Program-made: the position numbers and the translations under genes
Source of the DNA: JBFELU01 sp041572755
GTDB lineage: Bacteria; Actinomycetota; Acidimicrobiia; Spongiisociales; UBA11373
Direction: 5' to 3'
Assembly (NCBI GenBank): GCA_041572755.1
Contig: JBFFRY010000007.1
Span: 1-64,000, forward strand
DNA: 64,000 bases
Part shown: positions 35,001 to 42,113 of the stretch, piece after piece
How positions within the stretch are numbered: the stretch's first letter is position 1
How the letters are laid out: each line of letters begins with the position of its first letter
The notes under the pieces: model-generated
The model's input: the letters and a program-made list of their open reading frames with translations, nothing else
Databases searched by the model: none
What the model was told of the DNA's origin: nothing

Positions 35001-36592
35001 GGATCGATGGAGATCGTGTTCTGCCTGGTGACACCGACCCCGGCATCGTCGGGGATGAACGCCAGGCCCGCTCGCTGACCCACCGAGAAGATCACCGTGT
35101 CGCACTCGAGCACGTGCAGGGAGTCGTCCACCGTGGTGACCGAGAGGCGTCCGTCGTCCCCGAAGCTGAAGGAGGCGACTCGCCGGCACTCCACGGCGGT
35201 CACGTTGCCCTCGTCATCGCTCAGGATCTGCTCGAACGTCCTCCCGGGGTGGACGGTGATCCCCTCGGCCTCGGCGGCTTCGATCTCCCAGGGGTGGGCC
35301 GGCATCTCGTCGCGGCCCTCCAGGCAGGCCATGTGGACGTCGCGACCCAGCCGCACCGCACTGCGGGCCACGTCGATCGCCACGTTGCCGCCACCGAGCA
35401 CCAGCACCTTCTCACCGAGAGGCGGCACGTCGGCATCGGCCTCGTCGTCGTAGTGGCCCAGCCGCATGTCCCGCAGGAATCGGGTGTTGATGAGAACCCC
35501 GGGGAGGTCGGCACCGGGGATGGGGAGGCGGATGCCTTCGTGAGCGCCGACGGCGATGAGGATCGCGTCGTGCCCCGCTTCGAAGAGGTCATCGAGGTTG
35601 TCGACGGTGTGATTCAGTTCGAGCCGAACACCCAGGTCGACGATGTCCCGGACTTCACGTTCCACGACCTCGCTGGGCAGCCGAAACTCGGGCACGCCGA
35701 GGCGGAGCATGCCGCCGGCCACCGGCATCGATTCGTACACCGTGACCGCATAGCCGGCCATGGCGAGGTCCTGAGCGGCGGTGAGGCCACACGGCCCGGC
35801 TCCGATGATGGCGATGCTCTCGTCGTGGATGCGGGGCACCGGCTCGACCGGTCGGCGGGGCTCGGCGTAGACCTTGTCGGTGACGAAGCGCTTCAGCGCC
35901 CGAATGTTGATCGGCTCGTCGACCCGCCCCCGGGTGCAGGCGATCTCGCAGCGGTGGTTGCAGATCCGCCCGCAGATGCCGGGGAAGGGGTTGTCGAGCT
36001 TGATGACCCGCATGGCGTCGTCGTAGCGGCCCTCGCCGATGAGCGCGATGTAGCCCTGGGCCCGCTGCCCGGCCGGGCAGGCATCCCGGCATGGGGCCAC
36101 GCCGAGCTTCTCGATGGCGAAAGCGTTGGGTACCGCCTGCGGATACAGCTTGAAGGCGGCCCGCCGGTGAGCGAGGCCCTCGTTGAACTCGTCGGGGATC
36201 ACGATCGGGCAGACGGTGGCGCAATCGCCGCAGGCGATGCAGACGTCGGTGTCGATGTAGCGGGGGTGGTGCTTCACCTCGACGGTGTAGTTGCCGACCT
36301 CGCCGACGATGTCGAGGACCTCGCTGTCGGTGAGCAGCTCGATGTTGGGGTGGCGGCCGGTCTCCACCAGCTTGGGGGAGATCGTGCACATGGCACAGTC
36401 GTTGGTGGGGAAGGTCTTGTCGAGCTGGGCCATCTTTCCGCCGATGGCCGACTGCGACTCGACCAGATAGACCTTGAAGCCCTGATCGGCGAGATCGAGA
36501 GACGCCTGCATGCCGGCGATGCCCCCGCCGACCACCATCACGGCGCCGGTCGGTTCGCCGTTCATCGACCCCATGTGCCGGAAACCATCCAT
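32060..36592 (-). CDS. hdrA: Giant HdrA fusion: HdrA half, NfnB/GltD-like NAD(P)H oxidoreductase, second HdrA half
   Basis: 1510 residues. Residues 17-30 FAD motif (VMVVGGGIAGMQA) and DCAMCTISPK; Cys118-128 ferredoxin (CIACGDCATVCP); then a GltD/NfnB module with CRDAC (168-172), Cys207-219, FAD motif IIGAGPCGL (262-270), NAD(P)H motif VLGGGNVAIDVAR (398-410) and AAGDSVSG (544). Cys643-659 cluster, then more HdrA (QCIGSRD, CSAVCC). A second HdrA begins near 942 (VFVCHCGSNIGG) with FAD motif VVGGGVAGMTAAA near 1084 and two C-terminal [4Fe-4S] sites (1421, 1459). Three flavins plus one dinucleotide site suit electron bifurcation. Start is uncertain: ATG 36590-36592 has GAGGGGG beside it, later ATGs at 36574 and 36565 are possible. 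Confidence 0.9.
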   Translation of the reverse strand: MDGFRHMGSMNGEPTGAVMVVGGGIAGMQASLDLADQGFKVYLVESQSAIGGKMAQLDKTFPTNDCAMCTISPKLVETGRHPNIELLTDSEVLDIVGEVGNYTVEVKHHPRYIDTDVCIACGDCATVCPIVIPDEFNEGLAHRRAAFKLYPQAVPNAFAIEKLGVAPCRDACPAGQRAQGYIALIGEGRYDDAMRVIKLDNPFPGICGRICNHRCEIACTRGRVDEPINIRALKRFVTDKVYAEPRRPVEPVPRIHDESIAIIGAGPCGLTAAQDLAMAGYAVTVYESMPVAGGMLRLGVPEFRLPSEVVEREVRDIVDLGVRLELNHTVDNLDDLFEAGHDAILIAVGAHEGIRLPIPGADLPGVLINTRFLRDMRLGHYDDEADADVPPLGEKVLVLGGGNVAIDVARSAVRLGRDVHMACLEGRDEMPAHPWEIEAAEAEGITVHPGRTFEQILSDDEGNVTAVECRRVASFSFGDDGRLSVTTVDDSLHVLECDTVIFSVGQRAGLAFIPDDAGVGVTRQNTISIDPHTLAASRPGVFAAGDSVSGTSFVIEAVDSGHKAAASLIRYLQGEDLEPPPPPEVPVARPTDEELARRVASGRIERRPRVPLPELPVLERIHSFAEIERGYDDESARAEASRCLACGVCSECMSCAFACGVNAVDHDMIATVSEIDVGAVILAPGYQIYKAELAEEYGLGRYPNVITALQFERLLSASGPTTGHVVRPSDHEKPKRVAFLQCIGSRDQTRDYCSAVCCMYATKEAIMAKEHEPDLDIQVFMMDMRAFSKGYWSYFERARDRYGVEYTRCRISGLREDPATKDLLVRYNDEAGRLHEEPFDLVVLSVGMEISDSVKELGTRLGIELDEYGFCHTAQFNPLESSKPGIYAVGPFREPKDIPESVIEASGAAAAAATRLGESRFSLTTDPSFPDERDITDEALRIGVFVCHCGSNIGGYLDVPDVAEYAGDLPGVAYAEANLYTCSQDSVKHIAEQVQEQQLNRVVVASCTPLTHGPLFRDMLRSAGLNPYLFEMANIRNQCSWVHSDDNEAATAKARDLVRMAVARAALLEPQHTFEVPVTKRALVVGGGVAGMTAAASLADQGYPVDLVEREETLGGNLGRVRMPFQGKQPQHLLAELSGRVERNPLVDIHLGSRVVGSSGFMGNFTSTVEKADGARVSIDHGVTILATGGREYRGPEYGYGTDPRIVTQQEFEQRLEAGDVPDSVVMIQCVGPAEQYCSRICCTIALKNALALKERKPDAQVVVLYRDIRVYGFKERSYTEARSKGVLFVHYDPDEKPVVEANGSLQVRARDPILDRAMELEPDLVVLSMPVVPRDDSDELANFFKCSIDADGFFLEAHVKLRPVDFSSAGVFMAGMAHYPKLSDETMIQAQAAAARAARVLSKDTLLAGGQVAVVDHELCTGCLTCVRVCPFGVPRIDASQPGIGGILGAATIEAAICRGCGVCVAECPGHAIQLMHYTDSQATAKVAALVGHAPEGFIPLDSIGAPSR

Positions 36593-36691
36593 CCCCCTCG
36601 GTTGATCTCGGGGATATTGTCGCCCGGAACGACCACTCCCCCCCACGGGCTTTCGGCCCTATTGGGACCGCCGTCCGGCGGCGAATCGGGT

Positions 36692-38353
36692 CTAGCGGGT
36701 CACCGCACCGTGTTCGGCCGAGCCGACCAGCCTGGCGTACTTCGCCAGGGCACCGGTGGGGTAGCGGGGCGGAGGCGGCTCCCATCCGGCCCGGCGTCGC
36801 TGCAGAGTCGCTTCGTCGACGAGCAGGTCGACGCGACGCTGCGGGATGTCGATGCGGATGGGGTCACCGTCCTCGATCAGGGCCATCGATGCTCCGTCGG
36901 CGGCCTCCGGCGCCACGTGGCCGATGCACAACCCGGTGGTGCCTCCGGAGAACCGGCCGTCGGTGATGAGCGCCACCGAGCCGCCGAGACCCGAACCCCG
37001 GATGGCGGCGGTGATCGCCAGCATCTCCCGCATCCCCGGGCCGCCCCGGGGTCCCTCGTAGCGGATGACCACCACATCCCCGGCGGCGAGGTCGCCGCGA
37101 TGCAGGGCCTCCAAGGCCCCCTGCTCGGCATCGAAGACCCGGGCGGGGCCCTCGAAGAGGGTTTCGGAGAGTCCGGCGATCTTCACGACGGCCCCGTTGG
37201 GGGCGAGCGATCCCCGCAGGATGGCGATGCCCCCTTCGGGTGCCAGCGGATCATCCAGGGAGTGGACCACGTCCTGGCCGGCGGTGAAGGAGGCTCCCTC
37301 TAGGTTCTCGGCCATCGTCTTTCCGGTCACCGTCGGCACGTCGCCGTGGATTCGGCCGTCGTCGAGGAGGGCCCGCAGAACCGCCGGCACGCCACCGGCC
37401 TTGTGGAGGTCCACCATGTGATAGCGGCCGTAGGGGCTCATGTCGCCCAGGTGGGGGGTTCGACGGGCGATGCGGTCGAAGTCCTCCAGGCCCAGCTCGA
37501 CCTCGGCCTCCCGAGCGATGGCGAGCAGGTGGAGGACACCGTTGGTGGATCCGCCCAGCGCCATCAGCAGGGTGATGGCGTTCTCGAAGGCCTCCCTGGT
37601 GAGGATCTGCCGGGGCCGAGTTCCCGTTTCGAGGAGGCCCATCACAGCCTCGCCGGAACGGACGGCGAACTCGTCGAGAGCCGGATCGGCAGCCGGCACC
37701 GCGGCGCTGCCGGGCAGCGACATCCCCAGCGCCTCACCGATCGAGGCCATGGTGTTGGCGGTGAACATCCCGGCGCAAGAACCCACCCCGGGGCAGGCCA
37801 TCCGCTCCAGTTCGAGGAGCTCCCGCTCGGTCATGTTCCCCTGGGATGCGGCACCAATCCCTTCGAAGACGTCCACGATCGAAACGTCGCGCCCTCGCCA
37901 TCGGCCCGGCAGGCTGGAGCCCCCGTACAGGAAGACCGAAGGGAGGTCGGTTCTGGCGGCCGCCATCAGCATGCCCGGCAGCGACTTGTCGCAACCGGCG
38001 ATGGTGACCATGGCGTCGAACCGCTCGGCATGCATGACCAGCTCCACCGAATCCGCGATGACCTCGCGGGACACGAGGGAGGCCCGCATCCCTTCGTGAC
38101 CCATCGAGATCCCATCGGAGACGGCGATCGTGGTGAACTCGAGACCGACGCCGCCGGCGGCGCTGACGCCGGTCTTGGCGGCCTTGGCCAGCCGGGGCCC
38201 GCTGACGTTGCACGGGGTGACCTCGTTGCCGGCCGAGACCACGCCCACTTGGGGCTTCTGGAAGTCGTCGTCGTCGAGGCCCACGGCCCGCAGCATCGCC
38301 CGTGCGCCGGCCGCCCGGGGCCATCTCGTGACGTCGTCGGAATGGATCTTCAT
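36692..38353 (-). CDS. ilvD: Dihydroxy-acid dehydratase
   Basis: 553 residues; converts dihydroxy-isovalerate and its methyl homologue to the 2-oxo acids in Val/Ile synthesis, using an Fe-S cluster. Conserved segments: VTPCNVSGPRL, ISMGHEGMRASLVSREVIAD, AGCDKSLPGMLMAAARTDLP, GVGSCAGMFTANTMASIGEA, ALGGSTNGVLHLLAIAREA, FSGGTTGLCIGHVAPEA. The cluster Cys pattern (AGCDKS, GSCAGM, TPCN) is complete. ATG at 38351-38353 comes six bases after TAGGAT, with no ribosome-binding site, suggesting a leaderless message. It diverges from the ilvB operon. Confidence 0.96.
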   Translation of the reverse strand: MKIHSDDVTRWPRAAGARAMLRAVGLDDDDFQKPQVGVVSAGNEVTPCNVSGPRLAKAAKTGVSAAGGVGLEFTTIAVSDGISMGHEGMRASLVSREVIADSVELVMHAERFDAMVTIAGCDKSLPGMLMAAARTDLPSVFLYGGSSLPGRWRGRDVSIVDVFEGIGAASQGNMTERELLELERMACPGVGSCAGMFTANTMASIGEALGMSLPGSAAVPAADPALDEFAVRSGEAVMGLLETGTRPRQILTREAFENAITLLMALGGSTNGVLHLLAIAREAEVELGLEDFDRIARRTPHLGDMSPYGRYHMVDLHKAGGVPAVLRALLDDGRIHGDVPTVTGKTMAENLEGASFTAGQDVVHSLDDPLAPEGGIAILRGSLAPNGAVVKIAGLSETLFEGPARVFDAEQGALEALHRGDLAAGDVVVIRYEGPRGGPGMREMLAITAAIRGSGLGGSVALITDGRFSGGTTGLCIGHVAPEAADGASMALIEDGDPIRIDIPQRRVDLLVDEATLQRRRAGWEPPPPRYPTGALAKYARLVGSAEHGAVTR

Positions 38354-38359
38354 CCGGGC

Positions 38360-38365
38360 ATCCTA
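38360..38365 (-). promoter_or_regulatory. Putative -10 element of ilvD (leaderless)
   Basis: TAGGAT on the minus strand lies six bases before the ilvD ATG. No clear -35 is visible. An inverted repeat CGTGGC/GCCACG (38366-38371 and 38378-38383) adjoins it and could be an operator, but no regulator can be named. Confidence 0.4.
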
Positions 38366-38428
38366 CGTGGCCGTCCCGCCACGCGATCGGCGAGATCGCT
38401 CAAGGGGCGGGGCACCGGGCGCCGATGG

Positions 38429-38457
38429 TTGACAACCTGCGGCACCCCCGCCATACT
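38429..38457 (+). promoter_or_regulatory. Sigma70-type promoter of the ilvB operon
   Basis: TTGACA (38429-38434) and CATACT (38452-38457) are separated by 17 bases. The expected transcript start, around 38463-38465, lies only a few bases before the ATG of the leader peptide at 38470, so the leader would be translated almost leaderless. Confidence 0.8.
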
Positions 38458-38469
38458 GCCGCTCCACAC

Positions 38470-38511
38470 ATGAGCCCGTTCAACGCGACCCTGGTAATTA
38501 TTCTCGTGTAG
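38470..38511 (+). CDS. ilv operon leader peptide
   Basis: A 13-codon frame, MSPFNATLVIILV, ends in a run of Leu, Val, Ile, Ile, Leu, Val followed by TAG. Codons GTA and ATT, rare in this GC-rich DNA, occur in the run, which would make translation sensitive to charged branched-chain tRNAs. The stop is followed by alternative hairpins and an intrinsic terminator before ilvB. The composition and position are those of a transcription attenuator leader peptide. Confidence 0.8.
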   Translation: MSPFNATLVIILV

Positions 38512-38569
38512 CGCACGTGCCACATAACGCGCGTGCGCAACCCTCCAGCCCCCGGCCGGAGGGTTTTTT
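38511..38569 (+). terminator. ilv attenuator: upstream hairpin and intrinsic terminator
   Basis: GCGCACG (38511-38517) can pair with CGTGCGC (38532-38538), forming an early hairpin. Immediately downstream CCCTCC (38541-38546) pairs with GGAGGG (38558-38563), enclosing GCC/GGC, and six T residues (38564-38569) follow: a textbook Rho-independent terminator, rare in this GC-rich window. It stands between the leader peptide and ilvB. Stalling on the leader would be expected to disfavour the terminator; the exact antiterminator pairing was not computed. Confidence 0.8.
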
Positions 38570-38595
38570 CATCCCCGGACCCAACGGAGAAGAAG

Positions 38596-40311
38596 ATGAG
38601 CAGCCACACCGGAGCCCAAGCAGTCGTACGGGCCCTCGAACGCGAGGGTGCCGAGGTCGCGTTCGGAGTCCCCGGTGGCGCGATCCTCCCCGCCTACGAC
38701 TCGATGGTCGACAGTTCCCTTCGTCACGTCCTGGCTCGCCACGAGCAGGGAGCCGGCCACATGGCGGAGGGTTATGCCCATGCCACCGGCCGCGTCGGTG
38801 TGACGATCGCCACGTCGGGACCGGGGGCCACCAACCTGATCACTCCGCTCCAGGACGCCCTGATGGACTCCATCCCGATCGTGGCGATCACCGGCCAGGT
38901 GGCGGCGACGGCGATGGGCAACGATGCCTTCCAGGAAGCCGACACCAGCGGTCTGGCGATGCATTGCACCAAGCACTCGTACTTGGTCACCGATCCCGAC
39001 GACATCGCCGACGTCGTTCACGAGGCGTTCTACCTGGCTTCATCGGGGCGGCCGGGCCCGGTGCTCATCGACATTCCCAAGGACGTGCTGACCGCCCGGA
39101 CGTCCCGGACCACGCCGGGGGAGTCCACTCTGCCCGGGTATCGGCCGGCCGGGGCGGGTCATCCGCTCCAGGTGCGCCGGGCCGTCGACATGCTGATGGA
39201 GGCGGAGCGCCCCGTCCTCTACGTCGGGGGCGGGGTCATCAAGGCCAACGCCCATGCCGAGCTCCTGCAGCTCGCCGAGGCCGTTCAGGCGCCGGTGGTG
39301 ACCACGCTGATGGCGCGCGGGGCCTTCCCCGATGATCACCCGCTGGCGCTGGGGATGTCGGGGATGCACGGCACCTATGCCGCCACCACGGCGATGCAGA
39401 AGGCCGATCTCCTGTTCACCCTCGGGGCCCGGTTCGACGATCGGGTAACCGGCGATCCCGACGCCTTCGCTCCGTACGCCAAGGTGGTGCACGTCGACGT
39501 CGACCCGGCCGAGATCGGCAAGGTCCGTCACGCCGATGTGCCCATCGTGGGCGACGTCGGGGCGGTGCTCGGCCAGATAGTGGCCGAGGTGGGTCGCCGC
39601 CCCCGCCGGGAACCCGCTCCCGCCCGCCGGGACTGGCTGGAGACGGTGGGCGGCTGGCAGCGGACCCACCCACTCAACTACCACCAGGATCCGGGCGGCC
39701 CGCTCAAGCCGCAGTACGTGATCGAGGAGCTCCACGCCGCCACCGGCGGTGATGCGATCGTGGTGACAGGCGTCGGTCAGCATCAGATGTGGACCTCCCA
39801 GTTCTGGCGGTTCAAGCGCCCTCGGTCGTGGATCAACTCGGGTGGTCTCGGCACCATGGGCTTCGCCATCCCGGCGGCGATCGGCGCCAAGGTGGGCCGG
39901 CCGGACGAGCTCGTGTATGCGATCGATGGTGACGGCTGCTTCCAGATGACCCAGCAGGAGCTCACCACCGCCTCCACCCACGGCATCCCGATCAAGGTGG
40001 CCGTCCTCAACAACGGCGGGCTCGGCATGGTGCGGCAGTGGCAGAACCTGTTCTACGACCGCCGCTTCCACGCCACCGACCTCACCGACCACACCCCCGA
40101 CTACGTCAAGTTGGCCGAGGCGATGGGTTGCGTCGGGCTCAGGGCCGAAACGCCCGACGAGGTGGCCCCCGTCATCGAGAAGTCGCTTCACATCGACGAC
40201 CGTCCGGTGGTCGTGGAGTTCCGCATCGATCCCGACGAGATGTGCTTCCCCATGGTCGTGTCGGGTGGCAGCAACGACGTGATCGCCATGGGCCCGGAGG
40301 ATCTGGCATGA
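38596..40311 (+). CDS. ilvB: Acetolactate synthase, large (catalytic) subunit
   Basis: 571 residues; thiamine diphosphate enzyme that forms acetolactate or acetohydroxybutyrate, first shared step of Val/Leu/Ile synthesis. Segments: EVAFGVPGGAILPAYDSM, ARHEQGAGHMAEGYAHATGR with the catalytic Glu, VGVTIATSGPGATNLITPLQ, NDAFQEADTSG, then GTMGFAIPAAIGAK and DGDGCFQMTQQE with the ThDP-binding GDG motif. ATG at 38596 follows GGAGAAGAAG. It ends in ATGA overlap with ilvN. Transcription is likely controlled by the upstream attenuator. Confidence 0.97.
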   Translation: MSSHTGAQAVVRALEREGAEVAFGVPGGAILPAYDSMVDSSLRHVLARHEQGAGHMAEGYAHATGRVGVTIATSGPGATNLITPLQDALMDSIPIVAITGQVAATAMGNDAFQEADTSGLAMHCTKHSYLVTDPDDIADVVHEAFYLASSGRPGPVLIDIPKDVLTARTSRTTPGESTLPGYRPAGAGHPLQVRRAVDMLMEAERPVLYVGGGVIKANAHAELLQLAEAVQAPVVTTLMARGAFPDDHPLALGMSGMHGTYAATTAMQKADLLFTLGARFDDRVTGDPDAFAPYAKVVHVDVDPAEIGKVRHADVPIVGDVGAVLGQIVAEVGRRPRREPAPARRDWLETVGGWQRTHPLNYHQDPGGPLKPQYVIEELHAATGGDAIVVTGVGQHQMWTSQFWRFKRPRSWINSGGLGTMGFAIPAAIGAKVGRPDELVYAIDGDGCFQMTQQELTTASTHGIPIKVAVLNNGGLGMVRQWQNLFYDRRFHATDLTDHTPDYVKLAEAMGCVGLRAETPDEVAPVIEKSLHIDDRPVVVEFRIDPDEMCFPMVVSGGSNDVIAMGPEDLA

Positions 40312-40796
40312 AGCACACCCTGTCGCTGCTCGTCGAAGACAAAGCGGGCGTGCTGGCGCGGGTGTCGGCGCTGTGTGCCCGACGAGCGATCAACATCCAC
40401 TCCCTGGCGGTGGGACCCACGCATGAGATTGGCCGTTCCCGGGTCACGCTCGTCGTCGACGCCGATCAGGTCGAGCAGGCCACGAAACAGCTCCACAAGC
40501 TGGTCAACGTCATCAAGATCAGCGAGCTGGCGTCGGAGGAGTCCGTGGAGCGGGAGATCATGCTGCTGCGGGTCAACGGTGCCGCCCGGCGCAGTGAGGT
40601 GCTCGACCAGGCGGCGCCGTTCGGCGCCGAGGTGGTCGACGCGTCGTCGTCGTCGGTGGCCTTCCAGGTCGTCGGCCACCCGCGCCACCTGGCCGCGTTT
40701 CTCGACGCCATGCGTCCCTTCGGAGTGATCGACCTGGTCAAGTCAGGCCGTATCGCCATGCCGCGCGACGTTGCCGCCAACGGAACCAAGGAGTGA
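40308..40796 (+). CDS. ilvN: Acetolactate synthase, regulatory subunit
   Basis: 162 residues. An N-terminal ACT domain (MKHTLSLLVEDKAGVLARVS, RRAINIHSLAVG) binds the feedback inhibitor valine, and the C-terminal half (REIMLLRVNGAARRSEVLDQ, IDLVKSGRIAMPR) matches the IlvH/IlvN C-terminal domain. The ATG overlaps the ilvB stop (ATGA), so the subunits are made in a coupled fashion. The start codon is well supported by this overlap and by homology. Confidence 0.96.
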   Translation: MKHTLSLLVEDKAGVLARVSALCARRAINIHSLAVGPTHEIGRSRVTLVVDADQVEQATKQLHKLVNVIKISELASEESVEREIMLLRVNGAARRSEVLDQAAPFGAEVVDASSSSVAFQVVGHPRHLAAFLDAMRPFGVIDLVKSGRIAMPRDVAANGTKE

Positions 40797-40806
40797 GGAG
40801 AGCCCG

Positions 40807-41814
40807 ATGACCGTGCCCATCTACTACGACGCAGACGCTGATCTCTCGCTGGTCAGGTCGCGCAAGGTGGCCGTGCTCGGCTACGGGAGCCAGGGCCACG
40901 CCCACGCGCTGAACCTGCGCGACTCGGGGGTCGACGTCGTCATCGGGCTCAGGGAGGGTTCACGCTCCTGGGTGAAGGCCGAGTCCGAGGGCCTGCGGGT
41001 CGTGTCGCCGGAGCAGGCGGTGGCGGCGGCCGACTTGATCATGGTCCTGGTGCCCGATCAACACCAGGAGAAGCTCTACGCCGACTCGATCGCCCCCAAC
41101 CTCGAGGCGGGCGATGCGCTGTTCTTCGCTCACGGGTTCACCATCCACTACGGCCAGATCACGCCTCCGGCCGACGTGGACGTGGCCATGGTGGCCCCCA
41201 AGGGTCCGGGTCACCTGGTGCGGCGGACCTTCGAAGCGGGCAGCGGAGTGCCTTCTCTCCTGGCGGTGCACCAGGATGCTTCCGGGTCGGCCCATGGCCT
41301 GGCCTTGTCCTACGCCTCGGCCATCGGTGCCGGACGAGCCGGCGTGCTGGAGACCACGTTCCGGGAGGAGACCGAAACCGATCTCTTCGGGGAGCAGGCC
41401 ATCCTGTGCGGGGGCGTGAGCGAACTGGTGAAGGCCTCTTTCGACACGCTCGTCGAAGCGGGCTACGCCCCCGAGTCGGCCTACTTCGAGTGCCTCCACG
41501 AGCTGAAGCTGATCGTCGACCTCTTCTACGAGGGCGGTCTGGCGTGGATGCGCCACTCGGTGTCGGACACGGCCGAGTACGGGGATCTCACCCGGGGTCC
41601 CCGCATCGTGACCGAGGAGACCCGCAAGACGATGCGCAAGATCCTCGACGATGTCCAGTCGGGGGCCTTCGCCGAGGAATGGATCGCCGAGAACCGCAAG
41701 GGCGCCCCCCTTCTCCAGGAGCTGCGCGCCCGCGACCGTGAGCACCCCATCGAGTCCGTCGGTGCCCGGCTCCGTTCCATGATGCCCTTCATCGATCCGA
41801 AGGCACCCGAATGA
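40807..41814 (+). CDS. ilvC: Ketol-acid reductoisomerase
   Basis: 335 residues; class I, NADPH-type length. VAVLGYGSQGHAHALNLRDS is the dinucleotide-binding site; VAPKGPGHLVRRTFEAG, SAIGAGRAGVLETTFREETE (metal-binding Glu/Asp) and SVSDTAEYGDLTRGPRI are conserved. It performs isomerisation and reduction of acetolactate. The ATG at 40807 follows GAGGAGAG ten bases after the ilvN stop. Its TGA overlaps the ATG of the small LeuA-type domain gene. Confidence 0.97.
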   Translation: MTVPIYYDADADLSLVRSRKVAVLGYGSQGHAHALNLRDSGVDVVIGLREGSRSWVKAESEGLRVVSPEQAVAAADLIMVLVPDQHQEKLYADSIAPNLEAGDALFFAHGFTIHYGQITPPADVDVAMVAPKGPGHLVRRTFEAGSGVPSLLAVHQDASGSAHGLALSYASAIGAGRAGVLETTFREETETDLFGEQAILCGGVSELVKASFDTLVEAGYAPESAYFECLHELKLIVDLFYEGGLAWMRHSVSDTAEYGDLTRGPRIVTEETRKTMRKILDDVQSGAFAEEWIAENRKGAPLLQELRARDREHPIESVGARLRSMMPFIDPKAPE

Positions 41815-42113
41815 TCTCTCCGAGGTCTCGGGTGGCGGCCCGGGAGCTGACGATCGAGTACCGCGATCAGGAGTACCCGTTGGTGGTGCGTTGCTTCGAG
41901 TCGGCCCGCGCCGCCCTCGGGGTCGACGCCTCTCTCGCCGGCTACGACGTGCGGAGAATCGACCTGGATGGAAGCCCGATGGCCGACGTGCGGGCCACCG
42001 TCCGGGCCAACGGCATGGCCTTCGTAGGGAGGGGGATGGCTGCGGATCTCGCCGAGAGCGCCTCCCGGGCCGTGGGGGCCGCGCTCGACGAGGCCCGGAA
42101 GGGAGCCCCTTAG
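41811..42113 (+). CDS. Stand-alone LeuA-type regulatory domain protein (partial domain)
   Basis: 100 residues without any catalytic domain. From about residue 36 it aligns well with the beta-alpha-beta half of the allosteric dimer domain of 2-isopropylmalate synthase: GVDASLAGYDVRRIDLDGS and FVGRGMAADLAESASRAVGA mirror LeuA segments of the form GRGxSTDIIEASAxAY. The first 35 residues are less conserved. The gene sits where leuA would be expected between ilvC and leuB, coupled by ATGA to ilvC and abutting leuB (TAGATG). It may bind leucine and regulate an enzyme encoded elsewhere, or be a relic of a split leuA. Confidence 0.6.
   Translation: MISPRSRVAARELTIEYRDQEYPLVVRCFESARAALGVDASLAGYDVRRIDLDGSPMADVRATVRANGMAFVGRGMAADLAESASRAVGAALDEARKGAP

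Noticed and set aside
34907..37303. 798-codon plus-strand frame
   Set aside because: Antisense to hdrA and ilvD, with no recognisable protein features.
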